From positions 558,001-622,000 of the forward strand of contig NW_002476380.1 in the NCBI RefSeq assembly GCF_000189635.1: a DNA stretch of 64,000 nucleotides, written 5' to 3'. This DNA is from Tetrahymena thermophila SB210. Its lineage: Eukaryota > Ciliophora > Oligohymenophorea > Hymenostomatida > Tetrahymenidae. Each line of letters opens with the position of its first letter. Within the stretch, counting starts at the first letter, position 1. Positions 40,231-52,613 of the stretch are shown here, one piece after another. The notes beneath the pieces were generated by a model that saw nothing but the letters and a program-made list of their open reading frames with translations, was not told where the DNA came from and ran no database searches. The translations under genes were made by a program, and so were the position numbers.

Positions 40231-40262
40231 GATTGATAGATAGATAGATGGATTGATGGTTA
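40231..40262. repeat. (GATA/GATT)n tract
   Basis: GATT/GATA/GATG tetranucleotide tract. A related (GATT)n tract lies at 40461-40480. Confidence 0.7.
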
Positions 40263-40460
40263 ATTTGATAGTTAAAGAAGATAGTAAATATACTATTTTA
40301 TATTTATACTTTTACTAAATGGTATTTAAGACTGCCTCAATTATAACTTGCTTGGCTTTTTCATATTTTCTCTTATAAATACTAATTCCTAATCTTTATT
40401 TCTAACAATTTTATCATTTCAAGTAGAGTCAGAAAGAAAGTAAGAGTTTTATTCTATAAT

Positions 40461-40480
40461 ATTGATTGATTGATTGATAA
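40461..40480. repeat. (ATTG)n microsatellite
   Basis: Four and a half ATTG units, related to the GATA/GATT tract 200 bp upstream. Confidence 0.6.
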
Positions 40481-40688
40481 AATTTCATTTTTTAAATTTA
40501 AATTCGTTCTTTATAAAATTTTATAACTAATGATTCTACTTAAATTGCTTATTATCATAATAGAGATTATATATTTACTCTATAATTATTTTTTTACAGT
40601 TTTGCTAGACTATTTAGGCAATCAAATCTATAATTTTGGAAATCATATTGGAAAAGCATCATTTACTTAATTTTATTTTTAAATTATA

Positions 40689-41234
40689 TCAAATTAGATT
40701 ACAGCCGCAGCCAGGCTCAGAAGTTACGTCTGTATTGTATTATTTCCAATTTTCTACTACGTTAACTTCCTCAATTTATTCATGAAATGTAATTTTATGC
40801 AAAGGCTTTTCTCCTCCTTTTATTTTGGGTTTAATTTCATTTCCGCTTGCATCTACTCTAACTAATAAAGATGAATCATTGTGCTTGTGTTTACTAGATT
40901 TGAGGATACTTCTGAATTATCTACCACAATTAGGATTCACAGATTTAAATTATTTTCCTCTACTTGTGTCATGGTTGTTTTTTTTTGCATGAGTTTATAA
41001 ATGGCATGCATTTGTAATATCAGAATGATCGTCATCTATAATTTCTACCTTCACTTCATTTTCATCAGTAAAATTTACCTAAGTTTATTCTGGAGCACTA
41101 TTTACTCTATCAAATCTCATTTGAGCCATTGATTCTGATTAATCATTTTCATCATCACTTTCCTAAAAGTCGTCCTTTTTTTCAATAAGTTGCTTTTGAA
41201 GTTTGCTTGTTTGATCTTTTTCTGAATTTTCCAT
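40689..41234 (-). CDS. Small acidic/basic protein ending in a possible CaaX box
   Basis: An intronless 181-residue soluble protein. Residues 1-80 are acidic (a run of Asp/Glu near EKKDDFQESDDEND and VKVEIIDDDHSD). The middle is basic with FRSILKSSKHKHN. The C-terminal 60 residues contain a compact region, ITFHEQIEEVNVVENWKQYN, that looks conserved rather than disordered. The last residues are GCGCNLI, so the final four, Cys-Asn-Leu-Ile, fit a prenylation CaaX box, with another Cys two residues before that could be palmitoylated. The pattern of a basic segment, a short ordered region and a lipidated tail suggests a membrane-anchored regulator. Lipidation is inferred from the motif only. I do not recognise the family. 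Start ATG 41234 and stop TGA 40689 are clear. Confidence 0.82.
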
Positions 41235-42072
41235 TATGAATAAATTAAAATATTTGCAATTTTTTTTCTAAAGTTTGTCTAAAATTGGTAATGTTTATTA
41301 AATTTTTTCTTAATTATAAAAATAGTATATTATCAGTTTTTATTTTTTTTCACTTATACAATGATAATGAAATTAATTTCTTTGGTTGATCAATATTCAT
41401 GATTTATCTAATTCAATAGCTTTTAGAAATATAAACTGGCGCATTCTATTTAACAAATTTCATTTTATGAATCTTTGATAACCTTTTTCACAAAATTACA
41501 TATGAAAGATATATTTCCGAGGAATTAATTGGTTATTAAAGAAAAAAAAAAAAAACTTGAAATTATATTTCATCATGTTATTAAATATCTTCAGTCAAAT
41601 GAAGTAATTATTCAATTTTAGTTAGAATTAATCTAATTTTTTTCGTCAATTGTTAAAATCCACGAAATATTGAATTTACATCATCTCCTAGATGTTTAAT
41701 ATTTATTTGAATATTCAATTACTAAGAGATCTTTAACATTTTTACTGAACTACTTTATTTAATTGTTCATATAATTTTCAAATAATGAAAATTAAACAAT
41801 AATACATTTTATTAAATTATGTCTTGTTTTTTATTTTTTTTTCTGAGAAATGCAGTTATAAATTTTCTATTCTATGAAAAATTGTAAAAAGTTTACGATT
41901 ACAAATTTAATTAACAAAATATCCAGATATACTTTGAACTAATATGAATTAATTTATTTACTTTTTTAAAAATAAAAACTATTAACAGATAAATAAAATT
42001 CTCTATTTAATACGCATTAAAATGTAAATTAAACAATAAAATTTAATTTATGTTAAATATTTAGCAATAGAA
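41235..42072. other. AT-rich intergenic spacer
   Basis: A 0.84 kb spacer between the small CaaX-type gene and the end of the EFHB gene. No gene or motif is recognised. Confidence 0.6.
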
Positions 42073-44402
42073 TCATTAAACCTAGTCTAACTCCTACATA
42101 GCTTACAAAAAGCTTTTTAAACTTACTTATCCTGATTCTGTTGTTCCTTGCTTTTATTTTTATAAACAATCTTACACGATTACTCTAATCAAATAAATAT
42201 AATTTACAATCTCTTAAGCTCTCTAAAAAATTCCATGAAATTTTCCAATTTTATAATTATAACCTATAGCACTAAGAAGTTATCTTATCTTTATTTTATT
42301 TTTAATAACTATTGATATAAAATAAACTATGTTTTTTTTTTACTTCTTCTCTTGGTCTTAACTTAGAAAAATCTTCCTCTTTTAAACCATAAGCAGAATA
42401 TTAGTAAGGATTTAACAGCTAGCTTGCACTTAACTCATTTCCATAATTCTATGTAAAAAATACAAATATTTAAAGAAATAAATATGCATTTTTAAAAATA
42501 ATTTACATATTAGTTGGTTAATGATTAAAAGCGAGGAGGACTGATATCTGTACGAATTGAGGGAATACCGAATATTTTTTTATCATCAATCTAAGATACA
42601 CTTTTTACTCCTATTGTTGGAATAGATCTACCTATATTTGATTACATTACATCTTATAGGGTAAGATCTTTATATTTAAGACAATCAGCCACACCAAGTT
42701 TCTATAAATTCAAATTAGGTGTTGAGGAGCTTAAAAAATTTCTCTTTGCTGTATCTTTAAATATAAAACTAGACTTAGGCATTCCCAAATGAATATGATT
42801 TGCATTCTGATACAGTTCTTATCTCCTATCTATTATCTTTGTGCTAGCTTAGCTAAGTTAATAAATGAATATTTAAATTAAAATGAATTCATTTTTAATG
42901 TATATGATAAAATAATTTATTCTACACAATTAATTATGCATTTTTAAAATATGTATATACTTACATCTTTAATCAAAATATGCTAAAAATTGATTGTTGA
43001 ATTATTTAAATTTTAAAAATGATGATCTAAATAAATGATAAATACCATCTTATATTGATAAAAAAATAGCTGCTTTAAATGATTTATTTATTAAATAATT
43101 AGCTTCCCTTTAGGAAAAAATATGGCTGGAAATGATTCAAATTAATAGTTCAATAGCTGACTAGCTAACTAAATAAATTGATAAATTAATTATTGATATA
43201 GCTTGAAAGTTAGTTCTAATTTATTTTTTAAAAGAGGAATCATTAAAAATACTGCTGATAATTATTTTTCATAAATTATTCCTCCTTTCAAGGTATATAT
43301 TGGCTGATAATTAATAATTAACTACAGCTTATATATAATATTTAGCTTGCTTATTATATAATTAGATTTGTTCTAAAATATGTTATTCATATTACTATTT
43401 ATTTTTATTTGATAATTAATTTACTTTTTTAAGCAATTATAGTTTTAAAACGGTATGTATTTAATGTTTATTTTTATTTTTTTTAATTGATAATAAAAAT
43501 TAATTTATTTAAAAAAAAAATAAGTAGATAAATTGATAAAATAACTTACTTGTCTTCACTCTAAAAAACCTTTTTCATTTCATCTGTTTTAATTAATGAT
43601 GAAACACCAAATTTGTTATCAGGATTAAAGTATTTTGTATCATATCTTCTATTGAATTATTCTCCTGCTTCTAGTTAACTTAATGGTTTCAAAAAGGGTC
43701 TATTAGTTTAATGTTATTCATTTTATTTGGCATCATCTACATAAGAGTATATCAAATCTTTAGCATCTTTTTCATCCTTTCTGGTTGTAGCGCCATATCT
43801 AAAATTTTATTTCTACACTTAATCTGGGAAAACATATTTACGATCTAAGGTTTTTCCTAAAGGCATCCTTTTTTTTAAATAGTAGTTAAAATTCATTTTG
43901 CTTCTAAATTGTATATAAAAATTAGCTGTACGCTTTATTTGAGGCATAAATTTGTTCACGAATATCATTAACGACATCTTCTACTCCTACAAATTTGTCT
44001 TGAAAGTAATCGCCATACTATTAAAATGATAATATTTTTTATAGTAGTTTAGAAATCTTAATTTAAATTTACATGATCAGAAGGAGGCTGAGGCTTTCCA
44101 TAAACAGAAGGCAATTGCATGGTTTTAGGATCAACTCTTAACTTTGGATGAATCTAAATTTATTTTTTAAAATAATTTATCATAAATTTTATAAAACTTT
44201 AGTTGTTTTCTTCTTACACATGATTTACCTAATTGCTTGCGATATGATTATCTAAATTATTTTATTTCTTCAGGTGTTTAAGGTACCTTAAAAAATGAAT
44301 TTTATTTGCTTATAAGCATTTTAATGAGTAAATATATACCTACTATCTTTAAAATTTAAATAAGGAATCAACTCCTTCATCAGTTTTAATTCTACTAGCC
44401 AT
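42073..44402 (-). CDS. EFHB: EFHB / CFAP21-like ciliary microtubule inner protein
   Basis: A 427-residue homologue of EF-hand family member B, a protein of axonemal microtubules in cilia. Exons on the minus strand are 44402-44340, 44286-44218, 44153-44073, 44017-43932, 43867-43550, 42852-42507, 42448-42344 and 42288-42073, summing exactly to 1,284 nt. Diagnostic segments are MPLGKTLDRKYVFP, FGVSSLIKTDEMKKVF, FGIPSIRTDISPPR, NYGNELSASQLLNP and then LRPREEIRQLLSAIGY, which parallel vertebrate EFHB in order and spacing. The C-terminal helical region corresponds to the EF-hand-like end. Calcium-ligand loops are not convincing. Intron 5 is 697 nt while the others are 53-64 nt. A ciliary role fits a ciliate. 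Function is inferred from orthology. Confidence 0.88.
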
Positions 44403-44970
44403 TTTAAATAATCAGTTGAAATAATTTAATGACAAAGTAACTTTAATTCAAAACAATTTTTTTTGGTTTGATTATTTAATAAGTTTTATAAAAACAGAAA
44501 ACACGCAAAATTAAAACATAAAATCTATTTAAATAATAATTGTTTGTTTGCTTGTTTTATATATTTCATTCTTATTTAATAATAACATATCAAAGCAGTA
44601 TCTTTAAAAATATGCAAAAAATTATTATCTATCTATATATTAATAAAATTTATAAGGTATTTCGTGAAACAAAAGAATAAATAATTTAAATTAATTTATT
44701 TGTTGAAAAGTAAGTTGAATGTCATATTTAAATTATATAATATTCTATAAATATACATCTGTCAAAATAAACACATTATTTTATTAAAATAATTTTTAAC
44801 TAACTATAGTCATCGATTCTTTATTCTATTAGATAAAGATAATTTATTAATTAATTAGTGAGTTAACATGCATTTTAATTTTTTATAACATTTGATTTTA
44901 GTTTTAAAACATTGTTTTTTTTTTATTAGTTTTTATTAGATGCATGCATTTTAACTTTTTATGTTACTTA
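44403..44970. other. AT-rich spacer with 20-bp direct repeat
   Basis: A 0.57 kb spacer between the phosphatase stop and the EFHB start. Near its right end CATGCATTTTAA followed by T-rich sequence occurs twice, at 44867-44886 and 44943-44962, with one mismatch over 20 bp. No gene is seen. Confidence 0.6.
44867..44962. repeat. 20-bp direct repeat pair
   Basis: Copies at 44867-44886 and 44943-44962 begin CATGCATTTTAA and differ at one position. They lie just downstream of the polyglutamine phosphatase stop codon. A 3' processing or replication-slippage origin is possible. Confidence 0.55.
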
Positions 44971-47257
44971 TCATTATTTATAAAGGATTTACTTATTATG
45001 AACCTGTTAAAATATTGATTATTACTGATAAGGCTACTATTATTACTACTACTATTAAACTTAATTTTGTTGTTATTGTTAGTAAATTAAATTTTAATTT
45101 TAAAATCCTTACATTTATTGTTGCTTTTGTTGCAATATTTAATTTTGGTTTTCTATTTGCTCTTAATATTGCTTTTGGTTTGGTAAGAATTGTTCATTAT
45201 TTGCTAAAATTTAAATTCCTACTTGTTGAGGTTATTGCTATTACTGATCTTGCTATTAAGAATTTTATTTTTATCCAGAAAACGATTGCTGTTGTTGCTT
45301 TTGTTAATATTAAGTCATTTTAAGTTATTGGACTTGCTACTTTACTGATAAAGGTTACTGCTACAATTGCTATTATTACTATAATTAATATTATTATGAT
45401 TTTGTATTTTCAATATTTTGTTAAAGCTAATATTATTGCTACTATAAAGCACTAACTGATTGTTACTGAGGGGAGATTTGTTAGAATTAAGATTACATTT
45501 AATCAGTATATCCGACTTATTAGTTTTGTGAGTAATTTTAATATTATTATTGCTATTATTATAGCTATTGTTGTTAATTTGGCTGACATTGATAAATATA
45601 AATGTAATTGGGATCAGAATAATTTGTTATTTCAGATTGATTATCAATATTATAAGCTATAATCTAACCAGGCTATTAAGAATAAAATCCTCCATAATCA
45701 AATGCATTATTATTATTATTACCATTAATTGCATCAATTCCATTTCCATCTAAAATGTTGCTATTATTGTAAACACTTGATTATGGATTATAGTGACCTT
45801 TTGATATAAGATATTGCTCATACTCTGTTAATTTCTTAATAAACCCAGTATTTGGATTAATGAGTCTTCTACATTTTTTTAGATGCCATAAAGATTTTTC
45901 TAAATTCCATCTATTTTTTTTCATCAAATATGCTATACATATTGAAGCACTCCTCGAAACACCAGCAAAACAATGAACTAAGACACTAGTATATTTTCTA
46001 TTTCTTTCAATAAACTCTATTCCTTTTTCAAAGTGGATAGTTATATCATATCCTTCCTTATCATGAGCAGGTAAGCCTAATTTAATTTATTATTGGTTTA
46101 AAAATATTTATTAAATCAATTAAAATATTTAATTAAATAAAATGCATAAAACGAACTTTAAAAATCATAATAAAAATAGCAATTAAACTAAAGAAGGATT
46201 AATGTTTATTTTTAACAAATTTGATTCTAGCTTTTTGATTTTTTACAAATAAAATTTATATAAATTTGCATTTATTTGTATGTCTTTTTTTAAAATTTAC
46301 AATTTCCTTTTATTGTATGCATGCAATTCGTATTAAATTAAAAAAATTACACTCATGAAAATGAATTGATTCTTCTGCATATCTAAAACCAGTTTCAACA
46401 GATGTTGTTAGGACTGCACGAATTCTATTCTTCTTTAAAATTTCTACACTTAAAGCTGCGTCTAAATTTCCAATAAAAAGTCCACCTAATTCATTATCTG
46501 CTTCAAGGACACAATCTAAAGGATTTGGCTCTATGAGTTTAGGAACTGAATAGACAAAATTGTATTGGCTTTCTTAGGATGGCTTAAAAACAGCTAGAAC
46601 AGCTTATTAATTTTATTCACTAATATTTTACTTAGCTTGTAAAATGTTTTCATTGAAACTTGAAGGCTTTTTGTGGTGCTATGGAATAATCTAATTTTGG
46701 CTGTTTGGACTTGCAACAGCTATATTTTAATATTGTTGTTATTATCTGTTTTGCTAGGGACTAGACTAGGCCTTTAATTTTTCTGGTGAGTTCTAAAAAT
46801 TTTAGTTAGATTGGTGATATTGTTTTTAAATCATAGGCACTTATTGCCCCGCCATAAGTGCTTGTGCTTGCTATTAATTTTACTGTTAAGATAATTAGTG
46901 GCTAACTTAATTTCCTGTTTTATGAAAATGTGCTTACTACTTCTATAGATCTTATTACTGAATTAAATACTAAGGCTATTATTACTCTATCAAGACTTAA
47001 TTTTCATTTAACTTCCTTTATTGCTGCTATTGAATTTGCTAATGTTAGAATACATTTTATTGCTAAGGAGATGATAGCTACTATTAAATTTAAAGCTATT
47101 ATTACTACTATTATTGCTACATATATTATTACTGCTGAGCACTAGTAAGATACTAATACATTTAATTTTAAATTTATTAATTGAATGCTTGGTTAATGCC
47201 TTTTTGCTCATTAATGCCTGCTTAATTATTTTAAGTTTAGAGCTGTGCTAAATTCAT
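44971..47257 (-). CDS. Dual-specificity phosphatase flanked by polyglutamine regions
   Basis: A 670-residue protein in two exons, 47257-46351 and 46076-44971 (274-nt phase-1 intron, sum 2,013 nt). Residues 1 to about 205 are dominated by Gln, with runs of up to about 8. Residues about 235-395 form a DUSP domain: GGLFIGNLDAALSVEILKKN, RAVLTTSVETGF, then HFHECLPAHDKEGYDI across the splice site, and LVHCFAGVSRSAS with Cys338 and Arg344 of the C-X5-R signature intact, followed by RRLINPNTGFIKKL. Residues about 400-670 are again Gln/Asn-rich. Gln is written with all four codons CAA, CAG, TAA and TAG mixed, so an ordinary-code reading would shatter the gene. DUSPs dephosphorylate Ser/Thr/Tyr, often in MAP kinases; the substrate here is unknown. 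The polyQ arms may mediate assembly. Confidence 0.92.
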
Positions 47258-47870
47258 TTCTTCTAACTTTTTAATATAAATTTATAAGAGTGATCAGTTC
47301 CTCCAATATTAATATTGCTTTTGTTTTATTGCTAATAAATTTCAAATAACTAAAGAAAGCATAAAAGAAATTGGCAATGAAATTTTACTGTCTCGAATTG
47401 AAATTTAACAAAATAATAAATATTTAGTTATATAACAAACAAACAAACATTTAATTGAAAATATCAATCAATAATTAGAGCGATACATTTTTTAAAAGAA
47501 ATGAATGAATGAAAAAAAATTTGATTGTGAAATAAAATCAAAATAAATTTAACAATATATTTTATATAAACAAACACAACAAAACTTTTTAAAATGTATT
47601 TTTAAAAATTAATTAATAAAACAATATTTTTAAACAACTAAAATTATTATTTTGATAAATTTATACAAAATTCATCAAATAAATTGTGAAATCAATAAAT
47701 AAATAATAAAATAAAAAATTTAATTTATAAAAAAGAGTTTTTCTTTAAAGATATATTTTTTAAATAAATAAATAAATAAAAATAGTTTTTTTTATTAGAT
47801 TTATTTAATCATTTTTAACTAATTTTTTATCATTTTTTAATACTATAGAAATTTTTTTAAAAAAAAAGAT
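47258..47870. other. AT-rich spacer
   Basis: Upstream of the polyglutamine phosphatase and presumably containing its promoter. Apart from short AAAT tracts, nothing is recognised. Confidence 0.55.
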
Positions 47871-48421
47871 GAATAAAAAAAATTTGAAAAAGGGATGGGA
47901 TACATTAACTATTTCAACTCAGATAAAATCGAATATTATTCTTTCCTTACAATTTTTAAATTTTATAACTAATTATCTGAGAAAGTACTTGAGTTACATC
48001 CTAATTTTGGAAAGTGTGTTACATTGAAATATTTACAATCCATTTCCTAAAAATAAGCATAATAAATTTATTTTTAATGACGTTGATGACATTGATAGTA
48101 TTATCTTTTGATTAGCTATTTACAATGCTTTTTAATATTTATAGTAGTACTTTTGCTAACATTCCCACGATTTTCATAATTAAAAACAATTTAAACAACT
48201 TATTAGCCATAGCTTATACTAATTAGTAATAATTAAATTACTCTTACCCAGAAATTTTATAATGCTGCTTTGTTTTGACCTTAAAAAATTATTGATTTAG
48301 TATAGGTTTTAACGTGTAGTCCAAATAGTATCTTAGTAGTATCTTTTTTATAAGATTGAATGATCAATTAATTTGCTAATTCTTCTAACCTAAACTAATT
48401 AAAATTATCAAGCATATTCAT
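47871..48421 (-). CDS. Tentative small gene, unrecognised
   Basis: Two minus-strand segments look coding in an otherwise empty stretch. Exon 1, 48421-48248, encodes 58 residues (MNMLDNFNQF, then LFGLHVKTYTKS, ending AALQNFW) and stops at a good donor, GTAAGAG. A candidate second exon begins at 48046 after TTTTTAG, in matching phase 0, with EMDCKYFNVTHFPKLGCNSS. Downstream the frame drifts into AT-rich sequence, and I cannot place the true end or any third exon, so the left coordinate is nominal. No family is recognised. Composition of both exons differs from random spacer translation, which is the main reason for listing it. Confidence 0.35.
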
Positions 48422-51263
48422 AGGATTTTTAGAACTCACTTTTCAAAAAATAAAAAAGAAATGCTTAAAAAATATTTAAAAATGAAATTAGAAAAACTTT
48501 TTTGTCTTTTTTATAAAAAATTATTACTGAAATTTTAGTTTTTTAATATATAAAAAGCGCTACCAAATAAATAAAGATAGATTACATTAACAATATCAAA
48601 CTTTTGAATTATAGAGTACTTGGTTTAATATTAAAAAATTCTAAAAATTTATAAACCTGACAAATATTAATTTTCAACTTAATTTGAGTATTAGCATCTC
48701 TTTTAAGAAATTTAAAAATTATACTTGTTAAAAAAAGATCATTTCAAACAAAAAATATTTCCTTCTGTTTAGATAAATTAAATCCTGCTAAAATCAATAT
48801 GTTATGAAGTACTTTTAAGGGAGAGAATTGCAAGAACAAATATATTCTTAAAACAATTAATTGATTTTGGTATTTAAACAAGAAAAAGCACAATCTTAAT
48901 TAACTTTTTTATTTAAAATGATCAACTATCAATATAAAATTTATTTGCTAATCCAATTTTTACCTTTTTAATTTTTTCAGATTAAGTCACCAACCTACAT
49001 ACATATATACCTACCCATTATTAATATTTTTCCATAAATAAGAAATAAAATAAGTGGTTAGGCTCATTATTTAATAGAAATAAGTGTAAAAAATTTAATA
49101 TTTTTGTATATTCTCACTTATATTAAAGTTTCTAAATTAGAAATGAATGACACAGTTGTTAAATTATTTCAAATAGTAGCTCTAAAAAATAAAATAAGAT
49201 TGAAATATCTTTTCTCTTTTTGCTTAAATCCACATAAATATTCAATTTTACATGATTTTTATTTGCTTTCTTTTAAAAATTAGTACTATACTTAATTATT
49301 AGCTAAATTTGTAAATAAACATATTTAGAAATAGGTATAATTTTTTAGGTGTTGATAAGATTGCAAAAACTTAAATTTTAGTTATTTATTTATTCATCAA
49401 TCAATAAAAAAATTCTTGTAATGTTCTGCTATATATTTCTGAGCCTTTAGTAATCAAACCTTTCATAAAATTATACTCAGAGAATGCCATTAAAAATAAA
49501 CTTACATTGTTACACAAAAGTTATAAGCAACTAAAAATCAAATCTTTTAGACAAAAATCATAAAAATTATTTTATATTGGCTTTTATAGAGGATGAATTA
49601 TCTATTATAAATAATATAAACGTAGTCTAGGCTAGCTATCATTAAATACAAATTTTTGCTCCAAGTTATCTATTTTATTAAATTTGTAATAATAGTAATT
49701 ATTTTACAATTTTTTTCTTGGAATTTGACTTTGTTACATTCATTTCATCAGAGCTATAAAAAACGAAGGTAACTACTCTATTTTAAAATTTAAAGTGGCT
49801 TAAATTAAAATCTAGCGCATTTGTCAAATTATTGTGTTTTTATGAAAATAGTGCTTCTTTAGATCATTTATTTATTCATTTTTGTTACTAATTCCAAATT
49901 CAAATTTAAAAAATAGCTTTAGAAAAGTTGAATCTTTAATTTATAACAATAAATATTTTAAGAATACTTCAAAATTAATTTATGACACAGGTAAAACAGA
50001 GTAGATGATAATTTTTAAGCAAAAAAAATATATCAGTTTTCTAAAAAATTAAGCACAATTGTCTTATTTTCTTAATTTTACCTTGATCGAGTTGAGATTA
50101 GTGAAAGAGAACTATTGCTTTCATAAAATTAATAAAGCAATTAAGTATTTTTTAATTTTTCGTAATAGAAGATATATCTGTGATGCTTACATAATCATAT
50201 AGAATATATTTAAATTAATCTAACTAAATACATGCAAATAATTAAAAGCTTATCTTGGCAAATTTCTTGATTAAAACAAAATCTATTCATCTGTCCAAAA
50301 AAAAAAATATGATTTAATTAATTAATTATAATAATTTATAAAGTGTTTTTTGTTTAAGAATCAAAAAATTTAATACTGATTCAACATAAAAATTTACTTA
50401 ATTTCAATCTTAAAAATGGTAAAAAAAGCATTTTACAAGTTATTAGAGTAGTAAATTATTGCTACTTTCTCCAATCAATTGATAATATTAATTTAAAAAA
50501 AAAAATTTTAACTTTAAAGAATCAAAAACAAAAAGATTTTATGTTTAATTAATTCATTAACTAAAATATTGATTTATCTATTAGCATTGTTACATAAATT
50601 TTGATACTTTTTTATTTTGTTACATATTGTCTTTTTCCTCAAGTTTTCTGAAGTAAAATTTTTAATTTGTGGAAATTTTGATTTTTTTAAAATGGAAAAA
50701 TCTGCGTATTTTTCAAAAAATAAATAGTAATAGACTTGATAAATCGTGTAATTTTGATATGAAACTAATGCTTTCTGAACTAAAAAATAAATGTAACATT
50801 TTATTTGTTACTTAATTTTAAATTACTTGAAAATCAATATAGAAGAAATTTATTTACTTCTCACTCATTAAAATAATTTATAGCCTTTAACTTAACTATT
50901 TCTATTTATAGAGATAAATCGAATATTTAAATAGTAAATTACATTAATTTATCATACAATTTGTATATGTCTATTATAAAATTTTACAGAATTGAATAAG
51001 TTATTTGTATTAATAAATATTTTCTTATTTTAATTATTTGGATTTTTAGCATATTGAAACATTATTATTATGAGACCTTAGTTTAAAAGTTTTTTATATA
51101 TATTTTTAAATATTTTAGTAAGTGTTAAATTCTTTAACTTGTATTTTGTTATATTTTCTTGTGTTTAGATTTATTGGTAATTATTGAATAACTGAATTAA
51201 GTAAGAGCTAATATTTAAATCTATCTTGTAGATAATTTATCTTGGGAAGTAGTCTATAGGATT
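48422..51263. other. AT-rich intergenic spacer, 2.8 kb
   Basis: No gene, RNA or structured repeat is recognised; only homopolymers and short AT repeats are seen. Its length between two minus-strand genes is more than a promoter needs, so a poorly conserved short transcript cannot be excluded. Confidence 0.55.
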
Positions 51264-52613
51264 TCATTATTTTTTAAGAGTAAATAGAGATTTCTTTTTA
51301 TGATGGCTTCTTTTTTTAAGATCGGATACTGAACCGCTTCTACAGAGTTCGAGGAATTTTAATTATTCTTGCATGTTTTGAACTTTGCTATTCACTATCC
51401 AATCAGTTGCGGGTTATCCAAGGAATTCTATGAAATAAGAATGATATGGAGAATTAGTTAAAAGCTTTATTATAAGCTCATTATTTGTTTTGTTAGAAGA
51501 AATATAACGCTTGAAATTAAAGAGAAATCTTTTATTCTCTGAGTTAGCCTTTTGAGTATATTTAAAGAAAGATTTAAGTAAATTTTTTGAAAAATTTCTC
51601 GATTTGTTGTAGAGTTATTTTTCCTTTGTAATGTTGTTTTAATTTTGAGAAGCTTCTTCACTCTCTAAAAGGTTTTCTTCATCCAAAGATTATTCGCTGA
51701 GCTTGTTATCATCAAGTGAGAGCGATTTTTGGTTGATATCAGAATTATTTTAGAGAGAAAATAGGTTATCCTGAGAACTAGTTTTCTTTTCTTTAAAAAT
51801 TATAAATCTTGAAGAATTTTATTGGCTTTATATTTTTAGTTCAGTGGTGGAACTTTTATTGTTTTCATTCATGCATAAGCTTGTGGAACCTTCATCGATT
51901 AAATTAGAGGATTTGCAATTCTCAGCATTCTTTGTACTGGGTTCATCAGTATGAATTGAGAGTCTAATTCCTTTAAAATGGGTTGATCTACTTAATGGGG
52001 AATCAATTTATTATTGCTAGAATTATTCACAAGAATCTTTAAAAGCACTATTTTTTTCTTGCAAAATTAAATTAGAAAAATGTTATGTGTTGGAAATATT
52101 CGATTAAGAGATATTGCAAGAATGAGCTTAATTTATATTTATATTATTTTCTTATGAAGATTACTATTAATTACTTATAGAAGAATCTTTTTTAATCAAT
52201 TATTTAGTTTCAGTATCTTGATTAACTTGTAAATTTTCAATTTTATTATTATTTTGAATTGTTTAACTCATCGCTTATTAAATTTAGTTAGCCATATATT
52301 AATTATCCACAAAATTTTATTCATTATTCTAAGATTATTAAGCATTTTCTGTGACGTTTATTTAAGAAGAACTTGGATAATTAGATGCTAATACTTAACA
52401 CTAGTTATTGAAAAATAACTGTGATAATTATTATTATTATGAGGGAGTGAAATACTAAAAACCTCCTTAAAATGGAATAGAAAAAACATAATTTGAAGCA
52501 TTTTGTGGCATTTGTTAATAAACAGTGCCTTATTATACATAATATGGATTGAAGTTAAAATAGTAGGGGGAAATCATATTGGGCTGTTGGCAACTAGCAT
52601 ATGATCCAAGCAT
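51264..52613 (-). CDS. Gln/Asn/Ser-rich protein with ordered basic C-terminus
   Basis: An intronless 449-residue protein, ATG 52613 to TGA 51264. Residues 1-100 are Tyr/Pro/Gln/Asn-rich (PNMISPYYFNFNPYY and similar), 100-310 are Gln/Asn/Ser-rich, and 310-330 are acidic. The last 120 residues change character: helical and basic, with FSKNLLKSFFKYTQK, RFLFNFKRYISSNK, LIIKLLTNSPYHSYFIEFLG, WIVNSKVQNMQEQL and a Lys/His-rich end. This segment looks like a folded domain and has the feel of a ciliate-specific family with a disordered N-terminus and a conserved C-terminus. I do not recognise it by name. No signal peptide or membrane helix is seen. A nucleic-acid-binding or transcriptional role is possible from composition, but this is only an inference. 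Confidence 0.8.

Larger units (their letters stand above)
39393..40688. other. AT-rich spacer with microsatellites
   Basis: A 1.3 kb spacer upstream of dipeptidase copy 2. It holds several tetranucleotide tracts, annotated separately at 40085-40150, 40231-40262 and 40461-40480. No gene is seen. Confidence 0.6.

Noticed and set aside
42072-42345. Longer reading of the EFHB 3' end without the last intron
   Set aside because: The unspliced frame runs into spacer-like sequence, whereas splicing 42343-42289 gives IRQLLSAIGY, matching the family's C-terminal helix, and a TGA at 42073.
44961-45323. Plus-strand open frames rich in Ile, Val and Ala at 44961-45323 and 46930-47145
   Set aside because: They are the complement of polyglutamine-coding DNA of the minus-strand phosphatase; the minus strand carries the conserved DUSP domain.
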